NCBI RefSeq assembly: GCF_014197055.1
Contig: NZ_JACIEW010000009.1
Location: forward strand, 89,051 to 153,050
Length of the DNA: 64,000 nucleotides
Source of the DNA: Devosia subaequoris
GTDB lineage: Bacteria; Pseudomonadota; Alphaproteobacteria; Rhizobiales; Devosiaceae
Direction: 5' to 3'
The notes under the pieces were generated by a model, which saw only the letters and a program-made list of their open reading frames with translations, ran no database searches and was not told the DNA's origin. Positions 44,249 to 52,721 of the stretch are shown piece after piece. A program made the position numbers and the translations under genes. The first letter of the stretch is position 1; each line of letters begins with the position of its first letter.

Positions 44249-45310
44249 CTAATGCCCCCCAACGGCGTCCTGCGCCGCGGTGGCAGCCCGCACGGTTTCG
44301 ATGATGGTTCTAGGCGCCGGCAGGTGCCAGATGACCTGATAGGCCTCGATGACATCTGATGGTGTAACCTCCCGGCCGGCCAGCGCTACCCACGGGGGTA
44401 CAGGCAGTCCGAGCAGTGCGGCCAGCGTCACCCGCGCTGCGGCGCTGCCTTGGTCATAGGGCAATTGGGCGCCAACGCCCTTGATCATGCCGTGGCGGGC
44501 CATGTCGAGAGCTACCTCGTTACCCAGGTCCACCGTGGTGATGGGAATGTCGATATTCTTCTGCGCAAGAGCTTGCACCGCCTTCATCGCAGGTACGTCC
44601 CAGACCGCGAAAATGCCTGAAAGGCCGGGCGTCTTATCCACCATTGCCACTGCCGCCGGACCGGCACCGTCCAGTTCCGCAAACCGCTCGCGCACAAGGG
44701 TGACATCGGGCCGGTGAGTGCCCATCCATTTGCGGAAAGCGATCTCGCGTTCATGGGTGGCGAAGAAATCGATGCCATAGCCAAGAATGCCGGCGGCGCC
44801 GTTGGCCGGGATGTGCGTCGACAGCATCGCGGCGCAGCTCTGCCCAAGGCCGAAATTGTCAGTGGAGACGACGCTGGCGTAATCAGTGCCCGGGAGCATT
44901 CCAGTTGGCGCATTGTCGAGCAGCACCAGCTTGCGACCGCTCTGGGTCAGAGCGCGATGCGCCTCCGCAACGCGCGCATTTCCGATGGGTATGGATATGA
45001 CCGCATCCACCTTCTCGCGTGCCAGTCTTGCCAGCGAAGCCACCTGCAACTCGAAGTCGAAATTGCAGTCGACCACTTCTACCAGTGCGGCGGAGTAGAG
45101 GCCCAAGGTCGCAGCGATGCCGGCCAGTTCCTGCTTGGACCAGTCGCTGGTTGTGGTGTGCAGAACCACTGCTATCGAAAACCGTCGGGCTCGCGCTTGG
45201 GCGGCGTCGGCCTGGGTCAACTGGATCTGAGCAGCGGGAACGGCGCGCTCCCCATGGGGCCCGAGGCCTGCAATCGACATGGCGGTATCCCCTGGCGTCT
45301 TGCTGTTCAT
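44249..45310 (-). CDS. RbsB-like sugar-binding protein without signal peptide
   Basis: The 353-residue protein has the type 1 periplasmic-binding fold and is a clear paralog of the exported binding protein at 47711. Shared blocks include GTDYASVVSTDN, GIFAVWDVPAMKAV, TTVDLGNEVALDMARHG and GAQLPYDQG. Unlike that protein, its first 43 residues are polar (MNSKTPGDTAMSIAGLG...) with no hydrophobic core, so it should stay in the cytoplasm. There is no DNA-binding domain, so it is not a LacI regulator. Its start overlaps the stop of the ROK gene (ATGA), so both are made together. A role as cytosolic sugar sensor for the ROK protein is my inference. Confidence 0.8.
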   Translation of the reverse strand: MNSKTPGDTAMSIAGLGPHGERAVPAAQIQLTQADAAQARARRFSIAVVLHTTTSDWSKQELAGIAATLGLYSAALVEVVDCNFDFELQVASLARLAREKVDAVISIPIGNARVAEAHRALTQSGRKLVLLDNAPTGMLPGTDYASVVSTDNFGLGQSCAAMLSTHIPANGAAGILGYGIDFFATHEREIAFRKWMGTHRPDVTLVRERFAELDGAGPAAVAMVDKTPGLSGIFAVWDVPAMKAVQALAQKNIDIPITTVDLGNEVALDMARHGMIKGVGAQLPYDQGSAAARVTLAALLGLPVPPWVALAGREVTPSDVIEAYQVIWHLPAPRTIIETVRAATAAQDAVGGH

Positions 45311-46638
45311 GGCGCAACGCGTCCTGCAGGTTGCGCTGCCTTGGTTGCCAGTGCGACCGTAGCGCGCTCCAAGCTTTTCTGGAATTCGGGATGGTGCAGT
45401 GGTGACCCCTGTCCGACCCAGCCCTGCAGCGTCGTGGGCGCAAAAAGCTCTTCCACTACGACCTGAGCGGCACCGACAAGGCCGGAGGACGCGCCCATTT
45501 GCGAGCGCATGATCTGGAGATCGCGCGACACCATGGGATGGGACTGACGATAAACCGCCTCGCGAATGCCGGCGAGCAGGCTGTCGCCTCCTGATTCGGC
45601 GACGACCCCACCGATCACGATCAGCGACGGATTGACCAGGTTGGTGAGCGGCGCGAGCGCTTCACCCACCAGGCGACCGCACTTTCCCAGCAGCTCGACG
45701 CAGAACAGGTCGCCCAGTTGCGCCGCGTGCCCGATATCGACGACGGACAGTTCGCCCTGCCGCTCCAGCGTCTGTGCCAGATAGGGACTGCGCCCATCCT
45801 CAGCGGCCGCCTTGCCTTCACGGGCGATGGCTTCTGCACCGACCACCGCCTCGAGCAGCTCGTCGCCAACCCTGCTGTGTCCGATCATGCCGGCTGCGCC
45901 CTGGGCGCCACGATGCAACTGGCCTTCGGAAATCAGGCCAGCGCTGATCGAGCGGCCCAATTTGACATAGATGATGTCGCTCAGCCCGCGACCACCGCCT
46001 GCCTTGGCTTCGCCCATGGTCATGGTCTGGACGCCGCTGCGCGCAAAGATCGGCACGCCGAACCGCATCGAAAGACGATCGAGGAAGGGAAACCCCTGCC
46101 ATGATTGTACGGTCTGCAGGACCGGTACGGTCTCGAAATCTGCCGCTGGCTTTTCGATCGGACCTGGCAGGGCGAGGCCGATGCCCCATGGGGCGGGTTT
46201 CTCAGTTTCCCGGAGCTGCCAGTCGAAGATGGTTGCCAGCCGGTCCAGAATGGCCTCGGGTCCGGCATCGAGCTGGGCCGCTTCGTGATGTTCCACCAAT
46301 AGCTGACCATTGAGATCGGCAATACCGAGCGCGATGGAGCTCTGGTCGATTGCCGAAACCAGCAGCGAGCCTGCATCCTGGCGGAACCGCATCTGCCGGG
46401 GTGCGCGGCCGCCGGTGGCTTGGCCCAGTTCGCCCTCTTTGAGCAGGCCCAGTTCGATCATCGTTGCCAACCGGTCGGCGACGACCGCTCTGCCCAGTTC
46501 GGACCTGCGTTCAAGTTCCTGCCGCGTCGTGGCCGCTCCGGTTCGCACCAGATTGAGCAGCAAGGCAAGGCTTGCCTGTGCCGCGTCGACGCTGCGGGGG
46601 CGGCCGACCGACCGCAGCGTTGTTTTCTCCTCCGCCAC
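45307..46638 (-). CDS. ROK-fold transcriptional regulator lacking kinase and zinc motifs
   Basis: The 443-residue protein starts with GTG after AAGGGGTGG. A winged helix (about 18-80; TTRQELERRSELGRAVVADR) precedes a ROK fold (LVSAIDQSSIALGIADLNG, NPSLIVIGGVVAE). The usual DxGGT phosphate loop reads DQSSI, the END catalytic site reads RSGVQ, and the CxCGxxGC zinc site is absent. It therefore should neither phosphorylate nor bind sugar in the usual way, which fits the idea that the co-encoded signal-less binding protein senses the ligand. It is divergent from the operon starting at 46858. Confidence 0.85.
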   Translation of the reverse strand: MAEEKTTLRSVGRPRSVDAAQASLALLLNLVRTGAATTRQELERRSELGRAVVADRLATMIELGLLKEGELGQATGGRAPRQMRFRQDAGSLLVSAIDQSSIALGIADLNGQLLVEHHEAAQLDAGPEAILDRLATIFDWQLRETEKPAPWGIGLALPGPIEKPAADFETVPVLQTVQSWQGFPFLDRLSMRFGVPIFARSGVQTMTMGEAKAGGGRGLSDIIYVKLGRSISAGLISEGQLHRGAQGAAGMIGHSRVGDELLEAVVGAEAIAREGKAAAEDGRSPYLAQTLERQGELSVVDIGHAAQLGDLFCVELLGKCGRLVGEALAPLTNLVNPSLIVIGGVVAESGGDSLLAGIREAVYRQSHPMVSRDLQIMRSQMGASSGLVGAAQVVVEELFAPTTLQGWVGQGSPLHHPEFQKSLERATVALATKAAQPAGRVAP

Positions 46639-46702
46639 GAATCCACCCCTTCATCCAGCTTTCCACACAACCTAACTCGGTCAGTTTTTCGCTTCAAGCC
46701 AC

Positions 46703-46730
46703 CTCTTTTGCTTATTTTACGACAAAAGAG
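46703..46730. promoter_or_regulatory. Inverted repeat in divergent promoter (putative ROK operator)
   Basis: CTCTTTTG and CAAAAGAG flank a 12-base AT-rich centre containing TTATTTTACGA, in the 219-base gap between the ROK gene and the isomerase gene. NagC-type ROK operators are of this AT-rich, T-run/A-run form. TTGACT at 46754-46759 may be the -35 of the rightward promoter. Confidence 0.5.
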
Positions 46731-46857
46731 AACGTGCTTATGCTGATTTGATGTTGACTTCGCGTTTTTGAGATGCGTAACCTCAGGGCAATAGCGGAAC
46801 GGCGAATACGCCAACCCAATTCCCGGCAAACGCCGGATGTGTTCTGAGGAGGACTTC

Positions 46858-47673
46858 ATGGCCGTCAAACTGGCCTATCACGCCAATTGCTGGGGGCCGC
46901 TCGGCGGCAATGCCGTGGGGGTGACCTCGGTCACCCAGCTGACCTACCGGACCTTTGCCGACATGAATCGTGCCTTCGCCGATATCGCGCGGGCCGGCTA
47001 TGAGGGCGTGGAGATCTTCGACGGCAATCTGCTCGACGAAACGCCCGCCGATCTGCGCCGCAAGCTCGCCGATGCCGGCCTCGAACTGGTCTCCACCTAT
47101 TCAGGCGGCAATTTCATTTTCCCCGATATCCTGGGCGAAGAACTGGCCCGGATCGAGCGCGTCGCCGCTGCGGCGGCGGAAGCCGGCGCTAGCCACTATG
47201 TCCTCGGTGGCGGCGCGAAGCGAGCCGGCGGCATCCGGGATGACGACTATAAGCGTCTGGGCGAAGCCCTCGACCAAGCGGGAGAGATCGTCCGCCGCGC
47301 CGGACTGCGGGCTCATTACCATCCGCACCTGTCGACCATCGTCGAGGGCCCGGCAGAAGTGACCAGGGTCTTCGGCCTCACCGACCTCGATTTCTGTCCC
47401 GACACGGCCCACCTAGCTGCGGCCGGGGGCGATCCGGCGGCGCAGGTTCGCGAATTTTCGGGGCGCATTGGGCTGGTTCACCTCAAGGGTCTGCAGCGCG
47501 AGCCTTTCGGCTTTACTCCGCTCGACGCAGGCGACCTGGATAACGGCGCAGTCATCCAAGCGCTCAAGGACATCAACTATTCGGGCTGGGTCATGGCCGA
47601 GCTCGATAGCTGGCCCGATCCCTTTGAGGGAGCGGCGCGCAGCCACGCATTCCTGAAACGGCACTTCGCCTGA
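46858..47673 (+). CDS. Sugar phosphate isomerase/epimerase (xylose isomerase-like TIM barrel)
   Basis: Starting at ATG 46858 after GAGGAGGA gives 271 residues. The AP-endonuclease-2-like barrel shows in YEGVEIFDGNLLDE, LRAHYHPHLSTIVEG, FCPDTAHLAAAGGDP (metal Asp/His), GRIGLVHLKGL and WVMAELD. Members isomerise or epimerise free or phosphorylated sugars. It is the first gene of the rightward operon of cassette I. Confidence 0.83.
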   Translation: MAVKLAYHANCWGPLGGNAVGVTSVTQLTYRTFADMNRAFADIARAGYEGVEIFDGNLLDETPADLRRKLADAGLELVSTYSGGNFIFPDILGEELARIERVAAAAAEAGASHYVLGGGAKRAGGIRDDDYKRLGEALDQAGEIVRRAGLRAHYHPHLSTIVEGPAEVTRVFGLTDLDFCPDTAHLAAAGGDPAAQVREFSGRIGLVHLKGLQREPFGFTPLDAGDLDNGAVIQALKDINYSGWVMAELDSWPDPFEGAARSHAFLKRHFA

Positions 47674-47710
47674 TCAGGCCAACACCAAAGTCACCACAGG
47701 GAGGAAAACC

Positions 47711-48829
47711 ATGGGACATTTGAAGACGTCGACGCTGCTAAGTGCTGCCTTGCTGGCTAGCACGATCACTGGAGCAGTTTTCGCGCAAAGCCCGGACGAG
47801 GCGCTGGCGGCCCTCGCCAACCAGACACTGAGCACCGGCCCGGGCGGCGAAAGCCCGGTTTCGGCCTCGGAGATCGTTCTCACAGATGACGAGCTGGCCG
47901 AGATCAAGGCCATGGGCGCCACTGCGGCCATTGTCATGCACTATGGTGGCGACGACTGGAGCCAGGCCCAGATCAATGGCCTGCAGACCCAGTTCGAGGC
48001 CATGGGCATCGAGGTGATTGCTACCACTGATGCCGGCTTCAATTCGGCCAAGCAGGTTTCCGACATTGAAACCATCATGGCACAGAACCCCGATATCATC
48101 GTGTCGATCCCGACCGATCCGACGGCCACGGCCAGTGCCTACCGCCAGGCCGCCGAGGCCGGCGTCAAGCTTGTCTTTATGGACAATGTCCCGGCCGGGT
48201 TCACCGCCGGTACCGACTATGTCAGCGTCGTATCTGCCGACAACTATGGCAATGGCGTTGCCTCGGCCCATCTGATGGCAAAAGCGCTCAACGGCGAGGG
48301 TCAGATCGGCATTGTCTACCACGCCGCTGATTTCTTCGTGACACGCCAGCGCTTCGATGCGTTCAAGGCCACCATCGAACAGAATTATCCCGATATCGAG
48401 ATCGTCGCCGAACAGGGCATCGGCGGACCCGATTTCACCGGTGACGCCGACCGCGCCGCCTCGGCCATGATGGTAGGCAATGCCGATATCGACGGCATCT
48501 GGGCGGTCTGGGACGTGCCAGCCGAGGGCGTGATTGCTGCGGCCCGCGCCAATGGCCGCGACGACTTGGTCATCACCACCATCGATCTTGGCGAAAACGT
48601 CGCCATTGACATGGCCCGCGGCGGTTTCATCAAGGGTTTGGGCGCGCAGCGGCCGTTCGACCAGGGCGTGACCGAAGCCAAGCTCGCCGGCTTTGGCCTG
48701 CTCGGCAAAGACGCGCCGCCCTATGTGGCCCTGCCGGCCCTGCCGGTCGAAAAGGACAACCTGCTCGATGCCTGGCAGACGGTCTATTCCACCGAAGCAC
48801 CCGCCACGATCCGTGACTCCATGAACTAG
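47711..48829 (+). CDS. ABC transporter substrate-binding protein (RbsB/type 1 periplasmic)
   Basis: The 372-residue protein starts after GGGAGG and has a signal peptide ending near VFAQ. The ribose-binding fold shows in PDIIVSIPTDPTATASAYRQ, GTDYVSVVSADNYGNG, IDGIWAVWDVPAEGV and DLGENVAIDMARGG. It feeds the RbsA/RbsC-like pair at 50072-52601. Its closest relative in the window is the signal-less protein at 44249. Confidence 0.9.
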   Translation: MGHLKTSTLLSAALLASTITGAVFAQSPDEALAALANQTLSTGPGGESPVSASEIVLTDDELAEIKAMGATAAIVMHYGGDDWSQAQINGLQTQFEAMGIEVIATTDAGFNSAKQVSDIETIMAQNPDIIVSIPTDPTATASAYRQAAEAGVKLVFMDNVPAGFTAGTDYVSVVSADNYGNGVASAHLMAKALNGEGQIGIVYHAADFFVTRQRFDAFKATIEQNYPDIEIVAEQGIGGPDFTGDADRAASAMMVGNADIDGIWAVWDVPAEGVIAAARANGRDDLVITTIDLGENVAIDMARGGFIKGLGAQRPFDQGVTEAKLAGFGLLGKDAPPYVALPALPVEKDNLLDAWQTVYSTEAPATIRDSMN

Positions 48830-48850
48830 GCGCTCCTCCCGGCGCCTATT

Positions 48851-48883
48851 GCGGGGGCGGCCCCTCCCTCCAACCGCCCCCGC
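48851..48883 (+). other. Intercistronic hairpin after binding-protein gene
   Basis: GCGGGGGCGG and CCGCCCCCGC form a perfect 10-bp GC-only stem around a 13-base loop, 21 bases after the binding-protein stop. No T-run follows. Confidence 0.55.
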
Positions 48884-48911
48884 ACAACATTTCCAAAAGC
48901 GAGACAGCAAA

Positions 48912-50075
48912 ATGCGAAAGCTCAATGTCGCCATGATCGGTGGCGGTTTCATGGGTAAGGCTCACGCCATGGCCTATTCCGCCATGCCGATGTTCTTCTG
49001 GCCGGCACCGGCCATCCCGGTGCGCAAGGTGGTCGTCGATGTCAATCAGGAGATGGCCGAGACGGCACGTGACCGCTTTGGTTTCGAAGAGGCCTCCACC
49101 GACTGGCGCGCCGTGATCGCGCGGTCCGACATCGACATCATCGACATCTGTACGCCGAACAATTCCCATGCCGAGATTGCCATCGCGGCGGCCAAGGCTG
49201 GCAAGCACATCATCTGCGAAAAGCCGCTTGCGCGGACAGGCGAAGAGTCCAAGACGATGCTCGAGGCTGTCCAGGCGTCCGGCTCCATCCACATGGTGGC
49301 CTTCAACTACCGCCGCACCCCGGCCGTGGCCCTTGCCAAGAAGCTGATCGAGGAAGGCCGCATCGGCGATATTCTCAACTTTCGCGGCACCTATCTGCAG
49401 GACTGGTCCGCTGATCCGGACAGCCCGCTGTCCTGGCGTTTCCAGAAATCGGTTGCAGGCTCCGGCACCGTGGGGGATATCGGGACACACGTCGTGGACT
49501 TTGCCCGCTACCTCGTCGGCGAAATCGCCTCGGTCAACGCGCTGGTCAAGAACCACATCCCCACCCGCCCCAAGCAGGCGGAAGGCGTCGACAAGCTCGG
49601 TGTCGGCGGCGGCGACAAGAATGCTGAACGCGGCCCGGTCGACGTCGATGACGAAATGCTGACCATGCTCAAGTTCGCCAACGGCGCCATCGGCTCGATA
49701 GAAGCCACCCGCAATGCCTATGGCCGCAATAATTTCCTCACTTTCGAAATCCACGGCACCAAGGGATCACTGGCTTTCAACTACGAGCGTCGCGACGAGC
49801 TCCAGGTCATGTTCGCCGATGACGTCGGCGATGCACGCGGCTTCCGCACGGTCTATACGGGTCCCGCCCATCCCTACGGATCGGGGCTTTGGCCCATCCC
49901 GGCACTCGGCATTGGCTATGGCGAGACCAAGATCGTGGAATGCTACGATCTGTGCACCGCCATCGTCACCGGCCAGCAGCCATCGCCCAATTTCGAGGAC
50001 GGCTATCGCATTGCCCTCATCGCCGACGCCATCCTGGCCTCGGGCGAGAGCGGCCAGTGGGTGGACATTCCGTGA
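48912..50075 (+). CDS. Gfo/Idh/MocA family oxidoreductase
   Basis: Starting at ATG 48912 gives 387 residues, slightly long for the family. GGGFMGKAHA (10-19), CEKPLAR (EKP 103-105) and DIGTHVVDFARYLVG carry the cofactor and active sites. An insertion near residue 215-245 (THPTRPKQAEGV-like, GVGGGDKN) is seen in members acting on larger sugars. It lies between the binding-protein and ATPase genes, so it is probably the first catabolic step. Its stop overlaps a GTG start. Confidence 0.87.
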   Translation: MRKLNVAMIGGGFMGKAHAMAYSAMPMFFWPAPAIPVRKVVVDVNQEMAETARDRFGFEEASTDWRAVIARSDIDIIDICTPNNSHAEIAIAAAKAGKHIICEKPLARTGEESKTMLEAVQASGSIHMVAFNYRRTPAVALAKKLIEEGRIGDILNFRGTYLQDWSADPDSPLSWRFQKSVAGSGTVGDIGTHVVDFARYLVGEIASVNALVKNHIPTRPKQAEGVDKLGVGGGDKNAERGPVDVDDEMLTMLKFANGAIGSIEATRNAYGRNNFLTFEIHGTKGSLAFNYERRDELQVMFADDVGDARGFRTVYTGPAHPYGSGLWPIPALGIGYGETKIVECYDLCTAIVTGQQPSPNFEDGYRIALIADAILASGESGQWVDIP

Positions 50076-51628
50076 CCGAGATGGCGATCAAGTCGATCGC
50101 GGTGGAGATGAATGCCATCTCCAAGCGTTTCGGCGGCGTCCATGCGCTGCGCGAGGTCAGCCTCAGTGTCTGCAATGGCGAGATCCATGCCCTATTGGGC
50201 GAGAACGGAGCCGGTAAGTCCACCATTCTTAAGATCCTGCGGGGCGTCCAGGCCCCCGATGGGGGCACGATTACTATTGGAGGGGAGGCGTTCGATCGCC
50301 TCTCCCCCCAACTGGCCCGGCAAAAGGGCGTCGGCATGATCTTCCAGGAAATGAGCCTGGTGCCGACACTGAGCGTGGCGCAGAACGTGTTTCTCGCCAG
50401 CGAGCCTATGACGTCGACCGGGCTGATCGATGATCGCGCAATGGAGCAGCGCAGTGCCGCCATCTTTGCCTCGATGGGGGTGAGCGTTGACCCCACTGCC
50501 ATGGTGGCGGACCTCTCCACTGGCCAGCAACAACTCACCGAAATTGCCAAGGCCCTGTCGCAGAATGCCGAGGTGCTGGTGCTCGATGAGCCGACTTCGG
50601 CCCTGACCTCGGGCGAGGTGGATATTCTGTTTGATCTGCTGCGGCGCCTCCGAAGCGAGGGCAAGGCCATCATCTATGTCAGCCACCGCATGGATGAAAT
50701 TTTCCGCATCGCCGACCATGCCACGGTGCTGCGCGACGGACGGCTGATCGATAGCCGTCCCATCGCCGACTATACCCTGGCGACGCTGATTGCCGACATC
50801 ATGGGCAAGGAAACCCGTGACCTGTCCGAATTCGCGACCGAGTCTACGGTGCAGGACGACATTATCCTCAAGGTCGAGCACCTCTCAAGCAAGCTGCGCC
50901 GGGATGGTGATGTCAGCTTTTTGCTCCGGCGCGGCGAGGTGCTTGGGATTGCGGGCCTGCTGGGAGCAGGGCGCAGCCGATTGGCCCGCATGCTCTTTGG
51001 GCTCGAACCGATTGCCAGCGGCACCATTACGCTGCGTGGAGAAACAATCTCCATCGGCTCGGCGCGGCAGGCCACCGAACTCGGCCTGGCGCTGGTACCC
51101 GAAGACCGGCGGCGGCAGGGACTGGTCCTGGCCCATTCCATCCAGGACAACATCGAGCTGCCCATCCTTAAGCGCCTCGGTTCGACCCCTTTCGTCGATC
51201 GGATGAAATCGCGCAGCACGACGGACGAATTGATCAAGCGCCTCGCCATCAAGACGGCCTCGCGCGAAGCGCCTGCCAATTCCCTGTCTGGCGGCAACCA
51301 GCAGAAGATCGTCATCGGCAAATGGCTGGCGACCGATCCCGACATTCTCATCATGGACGAGCCCACGGCTGGCATCGACATCGGCTCCAAGGGGGAGGTG
51401 CTGCGGCTGGTCCGCGCGCTCGCCGCCGAAGGCAAGTCCATCATCTTCATCTCGTCCGAACTTGCCGAGCTTGCGGCGGTCAGCGACCGCATCGCGGTCA
51501 TGTCGGGCGGACGCCTCGTCGAAACGATCGACAAGGCTGACCTTTTGACCACGACCGGCGACGCAGCCGAACTGCGCGCCGAACAGAAGCTGCAACTAAT
51601 CGTGCAGCGGGGAGGAAACCATGTCTGA
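50072..51628 (+). CDS. Sugar ABC transporter ATP-binding protein, two domains (RbsA type)
   Basis: Starting at GTG 50072 (GTGA overlap) gives 518 residues; ATG 50081 is an alternative. The first domain has Walker A GENGAGKS, STGQQQLTEIAKALS and LVLDEPTSALTSGE. The second has the degenerate loop GLLGAGRS, LSGGNQQKIVIGKW and LIMDEPTAGID. This one-active, one-degenerate arrangement is normal for RbsA/MglA. It pairs with the permease encoded next. Confidence 0.93.
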   Translation: MTEMAIKSIAVEMNAISKRFGGVHALREVSLSVCNGEIHALLGENGAGKSTILKILRGVQAPDGGTITIGGEAFDRLSPQLARQKGVGMIFQEMSLVPTLSVAQNVFLASEPMTSTGLIDDRAMEQRSAAIFASMGVSVDPTAMVADLSTGQQQLTEIAKALSQNAEVLVLDEPTSALTSGEVDILFDLLRRLRSEGKAIIYVSHRMDEIFRIADHATVLRDGRLIDSRPIADYTLATLIADIMGKETRDLSEFATESTVQDDIILKVEHLSSKLRRDGDVSFLLRRGEVLGIAGLLGAGRSRLARMLFGLEPIASGTITLRGETISIGSARQATELGLALVPEDRRRQGLVLAHSIQDNIELPILKRLGSTPFVDRMKSRSTTDELIKRLAIKTASREAPANSLSGGNQQKIVIGKWLATDPDILIMDEPTAGIDIGSKGEVLRLVRALAAEGKSIIFISSELAELAAVSDRIAVMSGGRLVETIDKADLLTTTGDAAELRAEQKLQLIVQRGGNHV

Positions 51629-52601
51629 CACTCTGGCAGTGGCGGGCCGCGAAACACCATTGGGCTATTTCAAGCGCACCTGGCGGCAGAACATCATCTA
51701 TATCGGTTTCGTCGTCGTGTTCGCGTTCTTTGCCATCACCCTTTACGACAAGGGGTTCCTGGCGCCGAACAACATTCTCAACATCGCCCGGCAGACGGCC
51801 ATGATCGCCGTCATGGCGGTGGCAATGACGCTGGTCCTGTCGTCCGGGGAAATCGACCTGTCCGTCGGCGCGGTGGCGGGACTTGCTTCGGTCACGACGG
51901 CCATGGCTGTGGCCTGGGGCGGGCTACCGGCGGGCATTGCCGCGGGCATCATGACCGGCGTCACTGTCGGGCTGATCAACGGGTTCCTCTCGACGCGGTT
52001 GATGATCCCGACCTTCCTCACCACGCTGGCCATGATGGGCATCGCCAAGGGCACTGCCATGTGGATTTCCGGCACCGCCGCCATTCCCGTGCTCGACCGC
52101 ACCTATCCGGCCATTTTCGGCGGCGGCAATATCGGGCCGATCCCGACCCTGCTGCTCTGGATGCTGGTCGTGGGTGTCATCGGCCACGTTGTCCTGCGTC
52201 GCACCAAGTTCGGTCGGCAGATCCTGGCTGTGGGCGGCAATGTCGTGGCGGCGCGCTATAGCGGCATCAATACCAGCCGCATCAAGCTCTGGGTCATTGT
52301 CATTTCCGCAGTCACCGCCTCCCTCGCGGGTATGCTCTATGCCGGGCGGCTGCAGACGGGGCGGTTCCAGCTCGGCGAAGGCGACGAATTGTCGGTGATC
52401 GCGGCCGTGGTGCTGGGCGGCACCAGCCTGTTCGGCGGCAAGGGCACCGTGTTGGGTTCGGTCATCGGCGCCTTGATGATCGGCGTCATCAACAATGGCC
52501 TCATCCTGATGGGCCTCGAATATTCCCAGCAACTCATCGCTCGCGGCGGGATCATCATCCTGGCCGTGGCTCTGAGCCAGGCGGGCACACGCCAAGCCTG
52601 A
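51621..52601 (+). CDS. Sugar ABC transporter permease (RbsC type)
   Basis: The 326-residue polytopic protein overlaps the ATPase gene by eight bases. RbsC motifs VLSSGEIDLSVGAVAGLASV near residue 75, AVGGNVVAARYSGI and LGGTSLFGGKGTVLGSVIG are present. It completes the importer of cassette I. Confidence 0.92.
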   Translation: MSDTLAVAGRETPLGYFKRTWRQNIIYIGFVVVFAFFAITLYDKGFLAPNNILNIARQTAMIAVMAVAMTLVLSSGEIDLSVGAVAGLASVTTAMAVAWGGLPAGIAAGIMTGVTVGLINGFLSTRLMIPTFLTTLAMMGIAKGTAMWISGTAAIPVLDRTYPAIFGGGNIGPIPTLLLWMLVVGVIGHVVLRRTKFGRQILAVGGNVVAARYSGINTSRIKLWVIVISAVTASLAGMLYAGRLQTGRFQLGEGDELSVIAAVVLGGTSLFGGKGTVLGSVIGALMIGVINNGLILMGLEYSQQLIARGGIIILAVALSQAGTRQA

Positions 52602-52608
52602 CCACCAA

Positions 52609-52721
52609 GCGATCGGACCCGGATTCCCTGGCAGGCATGCCGGCATTCGATCGCCCTAACCGTGAAAGCGTGCCGACAAGAGCACGCATCACAGATCAAA
52701 AAAACCGAGGAGATAACTATG
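52609..52721 (+). promoter_or_regulatory. Structured leader, copy 1 (duplicated before 52719 gene)
   Basis: This stretch is about 80 % identical to copy 2 at 54096-54207 and runs up to the start codon. Hairpin 1 pairs GCGATCGGA (52609-52617) with TTCGATCGC (52646-52654), including a G-U pair; CCGG arms may extend it. Hairpin 2 pairs GTGA-GCGTG (52662-52672) with CACGC-TCAC (52683-52692), with a loop CCGACAAGAG. The Shine-Dalgarno GAGGAGA follows directly. The match to copy 2 although the genes are unrelated suggests a cis-acting RNA element. Confidence 0.65.

Noticed and set aside
44249..45310. The signal-less RbsB-like protein as a LacI-family regulator
   Set aside because: The first 43 residues contain no helix-turn-helix, and similarity to the exported binding protein begins directly after them.
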